Source: Verrucomicrobiota bacterium
GTDB taxonomy: Bacteria > Verrucomicrobiota > Lentisphaeria > JABSQK01 > JAJFLO01
DNA length: 64,000 nucleotides
Direction of reading: 5' to 3'
Assembly: GCA_021772615.1 (NCBI GenBank)
Contig: JAJFLQ010000187.1
Location: 1-64,000 of the forward strand
The notes beneath the pieces were generated by a model. It worked only from the letters and a program-made list of their open reading frames with translations. It ran no database searches and was not told the DNA's origin. Of this stretch, positions 26,345-35,388 are shown in pieces; positions within the stretch are counted from its first letter, which is position 1; each line of letters begins with the position of its first letter. A program made the position numbers and the translations under genes.

Positions 26345-28798
26345 ATGGTCAAAAGCGCTGAATTTCTGAGGTATCTATCTCAACGATTTCATACAGAAAT
26401 AAAATCTCATGTGGTTGATGAGCCGGTTGCCGGTGTTCATGCGGAGTTTCCGGATACGCTCGACGGTCGCCTGCAAGAGGTGCTCAAAGCACAAGGGATT
26501 GGATCGCTTTATCAACATCAGCGAGAGGCTTTTGACCGGATCAGTGACGCACGCGACACACTGTTGGTGTCGCGTACTGCAAGCGGCAAGACGTTGTCGT
26601 TTCTGCTCCCCATTCTAAATGCCTTCCTTGCGGCGCCAGCGCCGTTTTCCGTGATCCTTATTTACCCGACAAAGGCGTTGTCGCGGGACCAGGAGGGCAC
26701 TCTGGGCCGGTTGATGCGCGCCGCAGGCATCGATGCGACACTCGGTACGTTCGACGGCGATACGCCGCGAGACGAACGCACGCGAATCCAGCGCTCGGCG
26801 CATTTCCTGATTACGAATCCGGATATGCTGCATTCCGGTATCCTGCCCAATCACAACCGGCGGTGGAAGACCTTTCTCTCGCGACTGAGATTCGTCGTTG
26901 TCGACGAGGTCCATATGTATCGCGGCGCGTTCGGATCGCACGTGTCCAATGTGTTTCGTCGACTAATACGTATTTGTGGGCTCCACGGCAGCAGCCCCTG
27001 TTTCGTGGGGTCCTCTGCAACGATTGGCAATCCCGGCGTCCATGCGCAGGCGCTTTTTCATCGTCCATTTTCCGTCGTCGAAAACGATGCGTCGCCGCGG
27101 CCTCGCCGCGATCTGTTCCTGGTAAATCCGCCCCTGGTCCAAAGTCATGGCGACGCTCGCTACCGCAAAGGGCCGGCTGCTGTCACCATCCCGCTGATAC
27201 GCAAAGCCACAGAATTGGGTATACGTACCATTTGCTTTTGCCGTGCCCGGCAGCAGGTCGAACGTCTGCATCGCGCCGTGGTTGACCGGCATCCGGATTT
27301 GCGACATCTGGTGAAGCCGTACCGGGGCGGTCTGCTGCCGAATGAACGCAGGGCGCTAGAAAGAGACCTGGCCTCTGGTCGGTTGAACACGATCATCACC
27401 ACCAACGCGCTGGAACTGGGCATCGATATCGGGGATCTCGACTTATGCCTGCTGTCCGGTCATCCCGGTTCGGTCGCGAGTTTCTGGCAGCAGGCGGGCA
27501 GGGTAGGGCGCAAAGGCAATCAGGCGGTGATCATATATGTGGCGCGCGATACGCCTGTGGATCAGTATCTTGTGAACCACGCCGAATTCATAACCAATAC
27601 GGCAATCGAACAAGCGTGGCTTAATGCCGATAATCCCTATATCATGATGCAGCATCTTCCGTGCGCTGCGCATGAACATCCGTTGCGGGTCGACGAAGCG
27701 GCGTATGATTCCAGCACCTATGAGGTCGCGCTCGACTTCCTGCGCAAGAACGGCACCGTCAAGCCGTACCACGATTGCTTTCGCTATGCCCTTAAAGATT
27801 ATCCGGCAAAAGGCGTCAGCCTGCGCGGAATGACCGACTACAATATTGATATCTATTGCGGCACCGAAGTGATCGGCGAACTCGATCCAATCGGCGCCCG
27901 TGGCACCTTGTATAAGGATGCGATTTATCAGCACCTCGGCACACGGTATATGTCGTTGAACCTTGATTTGCAGAAAAAGCTCTGCGAAGTCGAAGAAGTG
28001 AAGGTCGATTATTATACCGAAGCCACCTGGGAAGGTCGTGTGAATCTTACCGAGGTCGACGATACGCAAGCGGTGCACGGCGCTGATATGGCGTTTGGCT
28101 CGATCAATGTCAATCGGCAACCGAAACTCTACAAGAAAATCCGTGAGCGAAGCTATGAGAATATCGGTTACGGCCCGATTACGCTTGACCCGTTTATTTA
28201 CGACACCACAGGGTTCAGCCTGTTACCGCCGCCGTCGTGGCACCAGGCGATAGCCGCGGTAGACAAGCGCTATGTCGGCGCGGCCTTGTTCGGTCTGGCA
28301 TATGTGCTGAAGCATTGCGGACCCAGTCTCTGTATGGGCGACGTGCGCGATATCGACACCGATATTTCGCAGGTAGAGGGTGCGGACGACGTGTGGTGCA
28401 GTACGTTGTTTCTGTTCGATACGCACGAAGGCGGGGTCGGGTACGCAGAGAAGATCTACGAACGTATCGACAGTGCATTTACATTGTGTCGTGAGATCAT
28501 CGATGCGTGCGACTGCGATGTTGGCTGTCCGGCGTGCGTTACGCCGTTGCCGCCGGGCGTTACGGATCCCGGTCTGGAAACCTGCCTGATTGTGTCCGAC
28601 GCCGCTGTGCGCTGCACCGAGAGTCTGCTCACCGCGATGATCACGGGAGCGGTTGTTGTACCTGAGATTCGTTCACTGACTACGCCGATATCGCCCTGCA
28701 TCGACCCGGCGCCGGAGGACGCGGAAATGAAGGCGCTCCGGCGCAAGATGAGTCGTGCGGCAGATAACCTCAAACAGAAGCGGGAGCGGCAGCATTGA
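26345..28798 (+). CDS. mrfA: MrfA-type DEAD/DEAH-box helicase (DUF1998)
   Basis: 817 residues from ATG 26345; upstream in-frame starts at 26210 exist but lack family similarity. Motor motifs: SRTASGKT (78-83, Walker A), PTKALSRDQ (Ia), DEVH (187-190), SSAT (224-226), TTNALELGIDIG and QQAGRVGRK (382-390). The C-terminal DUF1998 region has the zinc site CDCDVGCPAC (about 727-736). The B. subtilis homologue MrfA works with MrfB in mitomycin crosslink excision. Here the next gene is mrfB, overlapping by 4 bases, which supports this role. It may also act in general DNA repair. Confidence 0.9.
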   Translation: MVKSAEFLRYLSQRFHTEIKSHVVDEPVAGVHAEFPDTLDGRLQEVLKAQGIGSLYQHQREAFDRISDARDTLLVSRTASGKTLSFLLPILNAFLAAPAPFSVILIYPTKALSRDQEGTLGRLMRAAGIDATLGTFDGDTPRDERTRIQRSAHFLITNPDMLHSGILPNHNRRWKTFLSRLRFVVVDEVHMYRGAFGSHVSNVFRRLIRICGLHGSSPCFVGSSATIGNPGVHAQALFHRPFSVVENDASPRPRRDLFLVNPPLVQSHGDARYRKGPAAVTIPLIRKATELGIRTICFCRARQQVERLHRAVVDRHPDLRHLVKPYRGGLLPNERRALERDLASGRLNTIITTNALELGIDIGDLDLCLLSGHPGSVASFWQQAGRVGRKGNQAVIIYVARDTPVDQYLVNHAEFITNTAIEQAWLNADNPYIMMQHLPCAAHEHPLRVDEAAYDSSTYEVALDFLRKNGTVKPYHDCFRYALKDYPAKGVSLRGMTDYNIDIYCGTEVIGELDPIGARGTLYKDAIYQHLGTRYMSLNLDLQKKLCEVEEVKVDYYTEATWEGRVNLTEVDDTQAVHGADMAFGSINVNRQPKLYKKIRERSYENIGYGPITLDPFIYDTTGFSLLPPPSWHQAIAAVDKRYVGAALFGLAYVLKHCGPSLCMGDVRDIDTDISQVEGADDVWCSTLFLFDTHEGGVGYAEKIYERIDSAFTLCREIIDACDCDVGCPACVTPLPPGVTDPGLETCLIVSDAAVRCTESLLTAMITGAVVVPEIRSLTTPISPCIDPAPEDAEMKALRRKMSRAADNLKQKRERQH

Positions 28799-29577
28799 TC
28801 ACCCGTGCATTCTTGCATTATCACGGCATCGGTCCGGTCAAACTCGATCGGCTGCGACGCCAGGGTGTGTGCGATTGGGACACTGTATTGACACACCCGG
28901 ATCGGCTGCCGTTCAAGGGCAAACTGGCCGTAGAACTCGTCGACCAGGTGCGCGGCTGTCGTGCGGCGCTGGAACGTGACGATATCGGCTATCTGGTGCG
29001 TCAATTTCACTCACGCGACCAGTGGCGGATCCTTGGTCACTATTTTTCCGAAGCCTCATTTTTCGATATCGAGACGACCGGTTTGGACTGGATGGATACG
29101 ATTTCGATGATCGTATGCTATCATCGCGGGCGTCTGTATCGTTTTTACGACGGCGAAAATCTCGAGGAATTTCTGGCGCTGTTGGATGACATGCGCCTGC
29201 TGGTTTCTTTCAACGGTGCATCGTTCGACGTACCTCGCGTGCTCGACGCATTTCGAGTACCGGAATTGCCGTGTCCGCATATCGACATGCGCTGGCTGTG
29301 TTACCACAGCGAATACACCGGCGGCCTTAAGGCGATCGCCGATCATATGGCATTGCGCCGGCCTGCGGATCTCGACGGGCTCACCGGCTTCGAAGCGGTG
29401 GCGTTATGGGATCGCTGGACTGCGTACGGTGATCGTCGGGCAAAGCGGCAACTCACCCGCTATTGCTGCGCGGATGTCATCCTGCTGGTCCAGATCGCCG
29501 CTGGCGCACTTGCTAAAAAAGGTGTTGCCGTGGACACAGCTGATAGTGAGGATTTATGGAGCCTGCTGCCCGACTAA
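28795..29577 (+). CDS. mrfB: MrfB-type 3'-5' exonuclease (RNase H-like)
   Basis: 260 residues, TTG start overlapping the mrfA stop by four bases, with GGGAG nine bases upstream. N-terminal HhH-like element (HGIGPVKLDRLRRQG, about 10-24), then a YprB-type exonuclease: FFDIETTGLDW (D91, E93), SFNGASFDVPR (D145) and YCCADVILLV (D227), the DEDD metal ligands. It lacks the C-terminal TPR part of the B. subtilis protein (413 residues) and is about the length of many YprB proteins from other phyla. Predicted to trim DNA exposed by the helicase during crosslink repair. Confidence 0.88.
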   Translation: MITRAFLHYHGIGPVKLDRLRRQGVCDWDTVLTHPDRLPFKGKLAVELVDQVRGCRAALERDDIGYLVRQFHSRDQWRILGHYFSEASFFDIETTGLDWMDTISMIVCYHRGRLYRFYDGENLEEFLALLDDMRLLVSFNGASFDVPRVLDAFRVPELPCPHIDMRWLCYHSEYTGGLKAIADHMALRRPADLDGLTGFEAVALWDRWTAYGDRRAKRQLTRYCCADVILLVQIAAGALAKKGVAVDTADSEDLWSLLPD

Positions 29578-29626
29578 CATCTGAGTGCCACACCGCAATG
29601 CGTCGATTCACATTGGTTTGCTGGAG

Positions 29627-29646
29627 GGTCGCAGGCCTCTGCGACC
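29627..29646. terminator. GC-rich hairpin after mrfB
   Basis: GGTCGCAG-GCCT-CTGCGACC: perfect 8-base stem and tetraloop, 50 bases after the mrfB stop. A run of six T follows 15 bases later (near 29662). It is a plausible terminator of the mrf operon, though the T run is distant. Confidence 0.45.
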
Positions 29647-29718
29647 GATGCCGTTCATACCAGATTTTTTCGACGCTCACAATCCCGAATTTACGGGCAA
29701 AATTAGGATAAACGTGAC

Positions 29719-30720
29719 ATGAACGCGCTTGTGACCGGTGGCGGCGGGTTCTTGGGCCGCTATATCGTCGAGCAGCTCCGCAGCCGCGGCGATTGCGTTC
29801 GTGTGTTTTCGCGACATCATTATGATGCCCTGGAGAAGCTAGGCTGTGAATGTTACCGCGGCGATATTCGAGATGCGCACGCTGTAGCGCGCGCCTGTGC
29901 CGATATCGACACCGTTTTCCACGTCGCCGCGCTTGCGGGGTACTGGGGCAACCCGCAGATATACCACTCGATCAATGTCGGCGGTACGCTTAATGCCCTC
30001 GAAGGCTGCCGCCGTCACGGCGTCAGCCGACTTATCTATACGAGTTCACCAAGCGTTGTTTTTGGTTCCGAATCTCTGAATGGCGTAAACGAGACGCAGC
30101 CCTATCCGCGGCGATATCTGGCACACTATCCCGAGACCAAGGCCAAAGCCGAACGGCTTGTGCTGGCGGCGAATGGGGATGACGGCCTTTTGACCTGCGC
30201 CTTGCGGCCGCATCTGATATGGGGGCCGCGCGATACGCACATCGTGCCACTAATCGCGAAACGCGCCGCGGAAGGAAAGCTTGTCCGGATCGGCGACGGG
30301 CGCAATACCGTAGATATCACATACGTGGAACATGCTGCACATGCGCATCTGCTCGCTGCCGACGCGTTGTTACCGGACTCGCCGGTCGGCGGCCGGGCGT
30401 ATTTCATCGGCGACAGCGAGCCGGTGGGGCTGTGGGGCTGGATTGATGCCTTGCTGGAAGCTCTCGAATTGCCGCCCGTATCAAAGTCTGTCTCGTATCG
30501 TAGCGCCTACAACCTGGGGGCCGCCGCGGAATGGATCTATCGCTTGCTGCCGTTGCCGGGACAACCGCGAATAACACGGTTTGTCGCGAATTCGTTCGCC
30601 TTGTCGCACTACTTCGATCACAGTCGTGCCCGGAATGATTTCGGATACGCGCCTACGGTCGGTGTATCCGAGGGCCTCCGCCGTACCGCGGCGTGGTATT
30701 TGGCAGGTGATATCGCTTGA
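29719..30720 (+). CDS. NAD-dependent epimerase/3-beta-HSD-like SDR
   Basis: 333 residues. Extended SDR: nucleotide motif TGGGGFLG (6-13), ARACADIDTVFHVAALAG, catalytic SYSS-like TSSPS (108-112) and Y137-x3-K141 (HYPETKAKAE). The DGRNTVDITYVEHAAHAHLLA pattern is that of the OleD/3-beta-HSD group, which reduces or isomerises hydroxy- or keto-lipids (OleD reduces the beta-ketoacid in long-chain olefin synthesis). OleA/B/C are not in this window, so the substrate is unknown. Stop precedes the convergent fusion gene by two bases. Confidence 0.85.
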   Translation: MNALVTGGGGFLGRYIVEQLRSRGDCVRVFSRHHYDALEKLGCECYRGDIRDAHAVARACADIDTVFHVAALAGYWGNPQIYHSINVGGTLNALEGCRRHGVSRLIYTSSPSVVFGSESLNGVNETQPYPRRYLAHYPETKAKAERLVLAANGDDGLLTCALRPHLIWGPRDTHIVPLIAKRAAEGKLVRIGDGRNTVDITYVEHAAHAHLLAADALLPDSPVGGRAYFIGDSEPVGLWGWIDALLEALELPPVSKSVSYRSAYNLGAAAEWIYRLLPLPGQPRITRFVANSFALSHYFDHSRARNDFGYAPTVGVSEGLRRTAAWYLAGDIA

Positions 30721-30722
30721 TT

Positions 30723-32684
30723 TTACGGACCGGAAAGTATCGGCGGCGCGGGTGCGACTGCAGCCGTGGTCGTTTTTATCCGATCCCGGCATGCTTCGAT
30801 CGTTGCACGCAACATCTCGCTGTAACTCATGCCGTTAAATTCGGCCATCTTTGCAAGATGCCCGTCCCAGCACCATCCGGGATTGGGATTCACCTCGAGC
30901 AGCCGCGGCGTGTCATTGCTGTCCAGCCGCCAGTCAAAACGCGCATAGTCACGGCATTCCAGGCGTTCGAAAAGTTTGATGCAACTCGCCGTCAGAAACG
31001 TGACCGTTGCCTCGGGAAGTTCGCAGACCCTGGACGAGATATTCCAGTATGGCGACTTCGAATCCCATTTTGCCTCATAGCCACAAATGCGCGGAAGGTG
31101 CGTCGGGAGAAACGAATAATCTTCCTCGATAATCGGCAGAACGTTGTATGACTCCGGCGGATTCCCGATTATGCCCACGCTCAGGTCGATGCCGGTCAAA
31201 AATTGTTCGACCAGGATCGGTTTGTCGAATCCGGATTTTTCTCTGAGACGTATGATCGCATTTTCCAGCTCGGTGACATTGTTGCAAACACTATCCTGCG
31301 TTATCCCGAAGCTGGAGTCGCCGAAGTTTGGTTTCACGATCACCGGAAAGCCGATCGGCAGATCAATAAACGTTACGTCATCCGCTTTGATCAGATATGC
31401 CTCCGGCACTGGAATGTCCATTTCCGTTGCTACCCCGCGTACCAACGATTTGTCGTAACAGTATGCCAGGCATCGCGGTGTGCCGCCGGAATAAGGTATG
31501 CCCAGAGCCTCCAGAAGCGCAGGTACGTGGAGTTCCTGCAAGGGATCATTATTGAAACCTTCGTCGCAAAGATTCACGACCAGCTCTATGCTGTTCTTCA
31601 TACGCTGAAGATCGTCAACAAGTGTGTCGTGGTTATTCAAATAGAGGAATGTGGTTTCCGGGTATTCCTGCAACGCGGACTTTAACCGATCGATAGTCTG
31701 AAAATCATCTGCATCGAACAAGGCATCGGGTTTCACCGCATCCGCCTTGCCGGGATCACCGAGCACCACCGCGATCGTGGCAGGCGACACATCCATCGGA
31801 ATTGTGCAACTCCAGGATTTCGCAGCGGTAGCGGTTACGATGAATCGCTTTGCCATCATTCCCAGGTCCTGATTGCGTTTCGATTCTGTCGATACATCCC
31901 GGGCGATTTCGACATCAGCGAAGCCGGCATCTTCGAGCAGGTTGGTAATCGACGCCTTGGTGTAGAGTCTTTCGGCATAGAACTGGTCGACTACCGCACC
32001 TCGTTTCACGTGGGTGATGACTTCACGAGAGACCAGTCGTTCGCCGTCGGCAGACAGGGCGCGTTCCCGGCAGACGAAATAATTTCGATCGATCCATTCC
32101 CAACTGCGGGGTTGATAGTTTTCGCGCATGTGGTCGCCGTCACTCAGGTCAATCAGAAATCTACCATTCGGTTTCAGCGCCCTCATAACCTCGTTGATTA
32201 CCCGGAGATCGTCGGCAAGGGATTCGAAATATCCGAAGCTGTTGCCGAGAATCACCACAAAATCGAAGCGGTCCGCCTTGAACGGCAGCCTGCGGGCGTC
32301 GCCTTCCTTGAAGGTTACCGCCGCATTCTGACTGCGGGACAGTTTTCTCGCCCGGTTAATGAGGTAGTGGGACCGATCCAGGCCCACAACATTGCTGTAT
32401 CCCATGGCGGCGAACGCCAACGCATGCCGACCCTGGCCGCAGCAGAGGTCCAGAATCATACTGTCCGGCGCCGGTTGCAAGGCGTTCAAATACCAGTCAA
32501 TCTCGGTCCTGGTGATAGAACTGTCCTCGACAACATCGCTGTCGGTGCGCAGGTAGTTCGCATTGAATATGTGTTTCCACCAGTCCGCTTTGACATAACT
32601 CTCGAGGTTCTTAACCGGGCCGATGGAGCCGCATTCCGTGAATGTCGATTGGGACCGTTTCCTGTTGGGCGTTGCAGATTTCAT
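30723..32684 (-). CDS. Methyltransferase / D-Ala-D-Ala-ligase-like ATP-grasp fusion
   Basis: 653 residues in one frame. Residues 30-285 are a class I SAM methyltransferase (ILDLCCGQGRH at 77-87, then GLDRSHYLIN). Residues about 300-640 are a Ddl-type ATP-grasp domain: NLCDEGFNNDPLQE (371-384, like the Ddl NxxEG loop), VPALLEALGIPYSGG, VIVKPNFGDSSFGI (448-461, ATP Lys), LVEQFLTG (491-498) and RLLEVNPNPGW (594-604, metal Asn). The ligase would join two amino or carboxylic acids; the methyltransferase would modify substrate or product. Both parts look intact. Convergent with the SDR gene; no secondary-metabolism neighbours other than this. Confidence 0.9.
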   Translation of the reverse strand: MKSATPNRKRSQSTFTECGSIGPVKNLESYVKADWWKHIFNANYLRTDSDVVEDSSITRTEIDWYLNALQPAPDSMILDLCCGQGRHALAFAAMGYSNVVGLDRSHYLINRARKLSRSQNAAVTFKEGDARRLPFKADRFDFVVILGNSFGYFESLADDLRVINEVMRALKPNGRFLIDLSDGDHMRENYQPRSWEWIDRNYFVCRERALSADGERLVSREVITHVKRGAVVDQFYAERLYTKASITNLLEDAGFADVEIARDVSTESKRNQDLGMMAKRFIVTATAAKSWSCTIPMDVSPATIAVVLGDPGKADAVKPDALFDADDFQTIDRLKSALQEYPETTFLYLNNHDTLVDDLQRMKNSIELVVNLCDEGFNNDPLQELHVPALLEALGIPYSGGTPRCLAYCYDKSLVRGVATEMDIPVPEAYLIKADDVTFIDLPIGFPVIVKPNFGDSSFGITQDSVCNNVTELENAIIRLREKSGFDKPILVEQFLTGIDLSVGIIGNPPESYNVLPIIEEDYSFLPTHLPRICGYEAKWDSKSPYWNISSRVCELPEATVTFLTASCIKLFERLECRDYARFDWRLDSNDTPRLLEVNPNPGWCWDGHLAKMAEFNGMSYSEMLRATIEACRDRIKTTTAAVAPAPPILSGP

Positions 32685-32890
32685 CTTCTTTTATCTCTGA
32701 GATCCGGCATACCGCCTCGGTATAGGACTCGGCCGGTCGGTCCATCGTACCGTGCGCGTAGTTGTGAACGGGCGAAAGGGACATCCGAATTTCCGTGTCC
32801 GGCGTCAACGGAATCGTGTAAAAAACGGAGCAAGAATATCCCCGTAATCGTCGTTGTCAACGTGGATTACAGCGGCTATTCGCAGTATCG

Positions 32891-33310
32891 TCACGGCATG
32901 TCTACGTTCCGCCTGCGCTGCTTGGTCTCGGACCTGTGGCGCTTGTTCTCGAGACGCCGTTTTACGGACCCCAGTGTCGGTCTTGTCAACCGTCGTTTTT
33001 TTCGCGGCTTGGCGACCTGTTGGAGCATTTCCACCAGTCGACGGATGGCATCGTCGCGATTCCGGCGTTGGGATCGGAATTGGCTCGCATCGATAATGAT
33101 GTCGCCGCCTGCGGTGATGCGATGATCGTTTCGCGCGGCGAGCCGCTGCTTTACCCCTTGCGGCAGGCCCGGTGATTCGCGGAAGTTATATCGGAGCTGG
33201 ACCGCAGTGGATACCTTGTTGACGTGTTGTCCGCCGGGGCCTGATGCTCGGGTGTAGGTGATATCCAGCTCGGACTCGTCGACGGCGATTTTAGTGGTTA
33301 CGCGTAGCAT
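32891..33310 (-). CDS. arfB: Alternative ribosome-rescue factor ArfB
   Basis: 139 residues. It has the catalytic GGQ at 26-28 in ASGPGGQHVNK and the typical STAVQLRYNF, PGLPQGVKQRL and a basic C-terminal tail (KKRRLTRPTLGSVKRRLENKRHRSETKQRRR) that binds the mRNA channel. It lacks the stop-codon domain of RF1/RF2, so it would release peptides from ribosomes stalled on broken mRNAs. No tmRNA is visible in the window. Confidence 0.92.
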   Translation of the reverse strand: MLRVTTKIAVDESELDITYTRASGPGGQHVNKVSTAVQLRYNFRESPGLPQGVKQRLAARNDHRITAGGDIIIDASQFRSQRRNRDDAIRRLVEMLQQVAKPRKKRRLTRPTLGSVKRRLENKRHRSETKQRRRNVDMP

Positions 33311-33388
33311 CGTGCGTGTGGGGTGTTTGTTTGGATCCTGGACCTTCGCCTGTGTGACGAAGGTTGGTGAACGCGGTCCAGTCGAGTT

Positions 33389-33739
33389 TCAGGTTGCTGT
33401 TGACGCGACGGCGGCACGCAATGCAGCCATCGTAATCGCGGAATGCGACGCATGCCAGACCGCGGCGCCGTCACGAAGCAGGATCGCTTGTGGCGATTGA
33501 TGCGTCACCGCCAATGTCGTTGCGATGGCGTTCGAGATATCGCGATGGCGGATGAGGTCGAGGTGCGATAACCTCACCGAGTCGTCGTCGATAGTCAGGG
33601 CGAATTCGCGGTACGCTGCGTCTGCGTCGGTGCTCACAGGGCAGCGGGTGCTGTGTTTGAACAGCATTACCGGGTGTTCATGCGATTCGCTGATAAGGTC
33701 ATCGAGATCGTCGATGTTGGTGAGTGATGAGATAGCCAT
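33389..33739 (-). CDS. ytxJ: YtxJ-family bacilliredoxin
   Basis: 116 residues from ATG 33739 (an in-frame ATG at 33754 is possible). The pattern VMLFKHSTRCPVS (active Cys in TRCP), LDLIRHRDISNAIA, THQSPQAILLRDG and AAVWHASHSAIT is that of the YtxJ bacillithiol-linked redox proteins. It suggests that the organism uses bacillithiol, reducing mixed disulfides of proteins. This is unusual in Gram-negatives but known in several phyla. Confidence 0.8.
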   Translation of the reverse strand: MAISSLTNIDDLDDLISESHEHPVMLFKHSTRCPVSTDADAAYREFALTIDDDSVRLSHLDLIRHRDISNAIATTLAVTHQSPQAILLRDGAAVWHASHSAITMAALRAAVASTAT

Positions 33740-33768
33740 GATTGTATCTTCCAAAATAGTGATGATTT

Positions 33769-33785
33769 ACAGGCTTGCAGCCTGT
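33769..33785. repeat. ACAGGCT-TGC-AGCCTGT palindrome
   Basis: Perfect 7-base arms around TGC, 30 bases upstream of the ytxJ start. It matches the core of the 54-base repeat and the palindrome near 7001. It may be a binding site or a worn repeat copy. Confidence 0.5.
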
Positions 33786-34024
33786 CGGGAGTCGTGGTGT
33801 CACGCCAATAAGCTACCACAATTATCGGGCGCATCCAACTCAGTGCACTCTTGGCTGCTGCCAAACGCCTTGTTCGCAGATTGTATTGGGCGATCGTATC
33901 GGCCTTGTTTACCCAAATCGGAGATTGTCGTCCGGCGTCGTTCGAATCTGGATAAGTAGACTCTCCACGGTATAGTTATCCTCTACCACTGATATCCGCC
34001 GCCTCTTTTGATCATCGTTACAGG

Positions 34025-34669
34025 ATGGGATTGTCCACCATGCGAAATGAGAAACCCGATAACGCCGTGGCACGGCAGTTCGGACAGATCGATGTATATC
34101 TGTTCGACCAGTTGCTGCGCGGGCGGATTCTGCCCGGAATGCGGGTGCTCGATGCTGGTTGCGGCGGCGGTCGCAATATCAAGTACATGCTCGGCTCTGG
34201 TTTTGATGTCTCAGCTGTCGACAGCTCGCCGGATGCCGTACGTTGTGTTCGCGCCCTTGCAGAGGGTCTCGCACCCGGCCTCCCGGCCGAGAACTTCAGG
34301 ATCGAAAATATTGAGCAGTTGTCATTTGCCGACAACACATTCGATGTCGTGATCGCGATCGCGGTCCTGCATTTCGCTGTCGACGATGCGCATTTCACCG
34401 AAATGATTCACCGTATGTGGGCCGTGTTGAAGCCGGGCGGCGTCTTTTTTGCACGGCTGGCGTCGACCATTGGAATCGAAGACTGCGTTACACCCATTTC
34501 CGGGCGACACGGCCATTTGCCGGATGGCAGCCGCCGATACCTCACGGACGAAGAACAACTGCTGCATCTGACAAAACAGCTCGGCGCAGAAAAGTTGGAT
34601 CCCATAAAAACCGTGAATGTCCAGAACATGCGGTGCATGACAAATTGGACGCTGCGGAAGACGCCATGA
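34025..34669 (+). CDS. Class I SAM-dependent methyltransferase
   Basis: 214 residues. VLDAGCGGGRNIKYML (motif I, about 41-56), VSAVDSSPDAV (acidic SAM site), FDVVIAIAVLHFAVDDAHF (motif IV) and LKPGGVFFARLAS. Similar to Methyltransf_11 enzymes. Its stop overlaps the esterase start by 4 bases (ATGA), the first of three such junctions, so it is the first gene of a coupled operon. The acceptor is unknown. Confidence 0.88.
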   Translation: MGLSTMRNEKPDNAVARQFGQIDVYLFDQLLRGRILPGMRVLDAGCGGGRNIKYMLGSGFDVSAVDSSPDAVRCVRALAEGLAPGLPAENFRIENIEQLSFADNTFDVVIAIAVLHFAVDDAHFTEMIHRMWAVLKPGGVFFARLASTIGIEDCVTPISGRHGHLPDGSRRYLTDEEQLLHLTKQLGAEKLDPIKTVNVQNMRCMTNWTLRKTP

Positions 34670-35388
34670 TTGAGGGCCGTATCCAGGAACGGAAATTCGA
34701 GCAGAGGTTAGACTGTTGGTATGATCTCTACGTACCACGGGGGCGACGGGGCGCACCGCTCATCATCGCTGCCCATGGATACGGCAGCAACAAATCGGTG
34801 ATGATGCGGCTGATGCAGCGGATGAACGACACCGATTTTGTCATTGCCAGTCTGCAGGCACCGCATCAGCATATCGTGAAGCCGACGAGGTCGGGCGAGC
34901 CGCTGGGATACGGATTTGGATGGTTGTCGAATTTTCATCCGGAGGCATCGATCGCCATGCACCACGATGCTGTCGACCGTATCATCGATACCCTTGTTGC
35001 CGAGGATCATGTGGATGGCGATCGCGTCTTTCTATTGGGATTTTCGCAATCGGTCGCGTTGAACTTCCGCTATGCCTTCACGCGGCCGGAGCGTATCCGC
35101 GCTGTTGTCGCTATAGGCGGTGGAATTCCGGGAGACTGGTCTGACGGCGGCAAATATCGGGCCGGTGAAGTCAAGGTGCTCTACGTCGCCGGCAAACGCG
35201 ATGCGATATATCCAGCTGCTGCGATTCAAGCCAACGCGAACCATCTTGCCCGCCTTGGCGCTGCTGTCGAAGTGTTTGTCTTCGATGTCGACCACCGCGT
35301 GCCGGTCGATGGTCTGCCGCGGATCAATCGATGGCTGCTGAACGTTGCCGCGGACGCACAGTCCGATGCTGCGACGGTCGTATTATGA
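34666..35388 (+). CDS. Phospholipase/carboxylesterase-type alpha/beta hydrolase
   Basis: 240 residues from ATG 34666 (ATGA overlap with the previous gene); the longer frame upstream is a shadow. Core: LIIAAHGYGSNK (oxyanion region), GFSQS with nucleophile S127, D179 (AGKRDAIYP) and H210 (DVDHRVP), the Ser-Asp-His triad of the Abhydrolase_2/LypA group. It would cut an ester, perhaps of a lipid or glycan. No signal peptide. Confidence 0.85.
   Translation: MIEGRIQERKFEQRLDCWYDLYVPRGRRGAPLIIAAHGYGSNKSVMMRLMQRMNDTDFVIASLQAPHQHIVKPTRSGEPLGYGFGWLSNFHPEASIAMHHDAVDRIIDTLVAEDHVDGDRVFLLGFSQSVALNFRYAFTRPERIRAVVAIGGGIPGDWSDGGKYRAGEVKVLYVAGKRDAIYPAAAIQANANHLARLGAAVEVFVFDVDHRVPVDGLPRINRWLLNVAADAQSDAATVVL

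Noticed and set aside
32010..33125. 371-codon plus-strand frame opposite the fusion gene and arfB
   Set aside because: It overlaps two well-supported genes on the other strand and has no domain.
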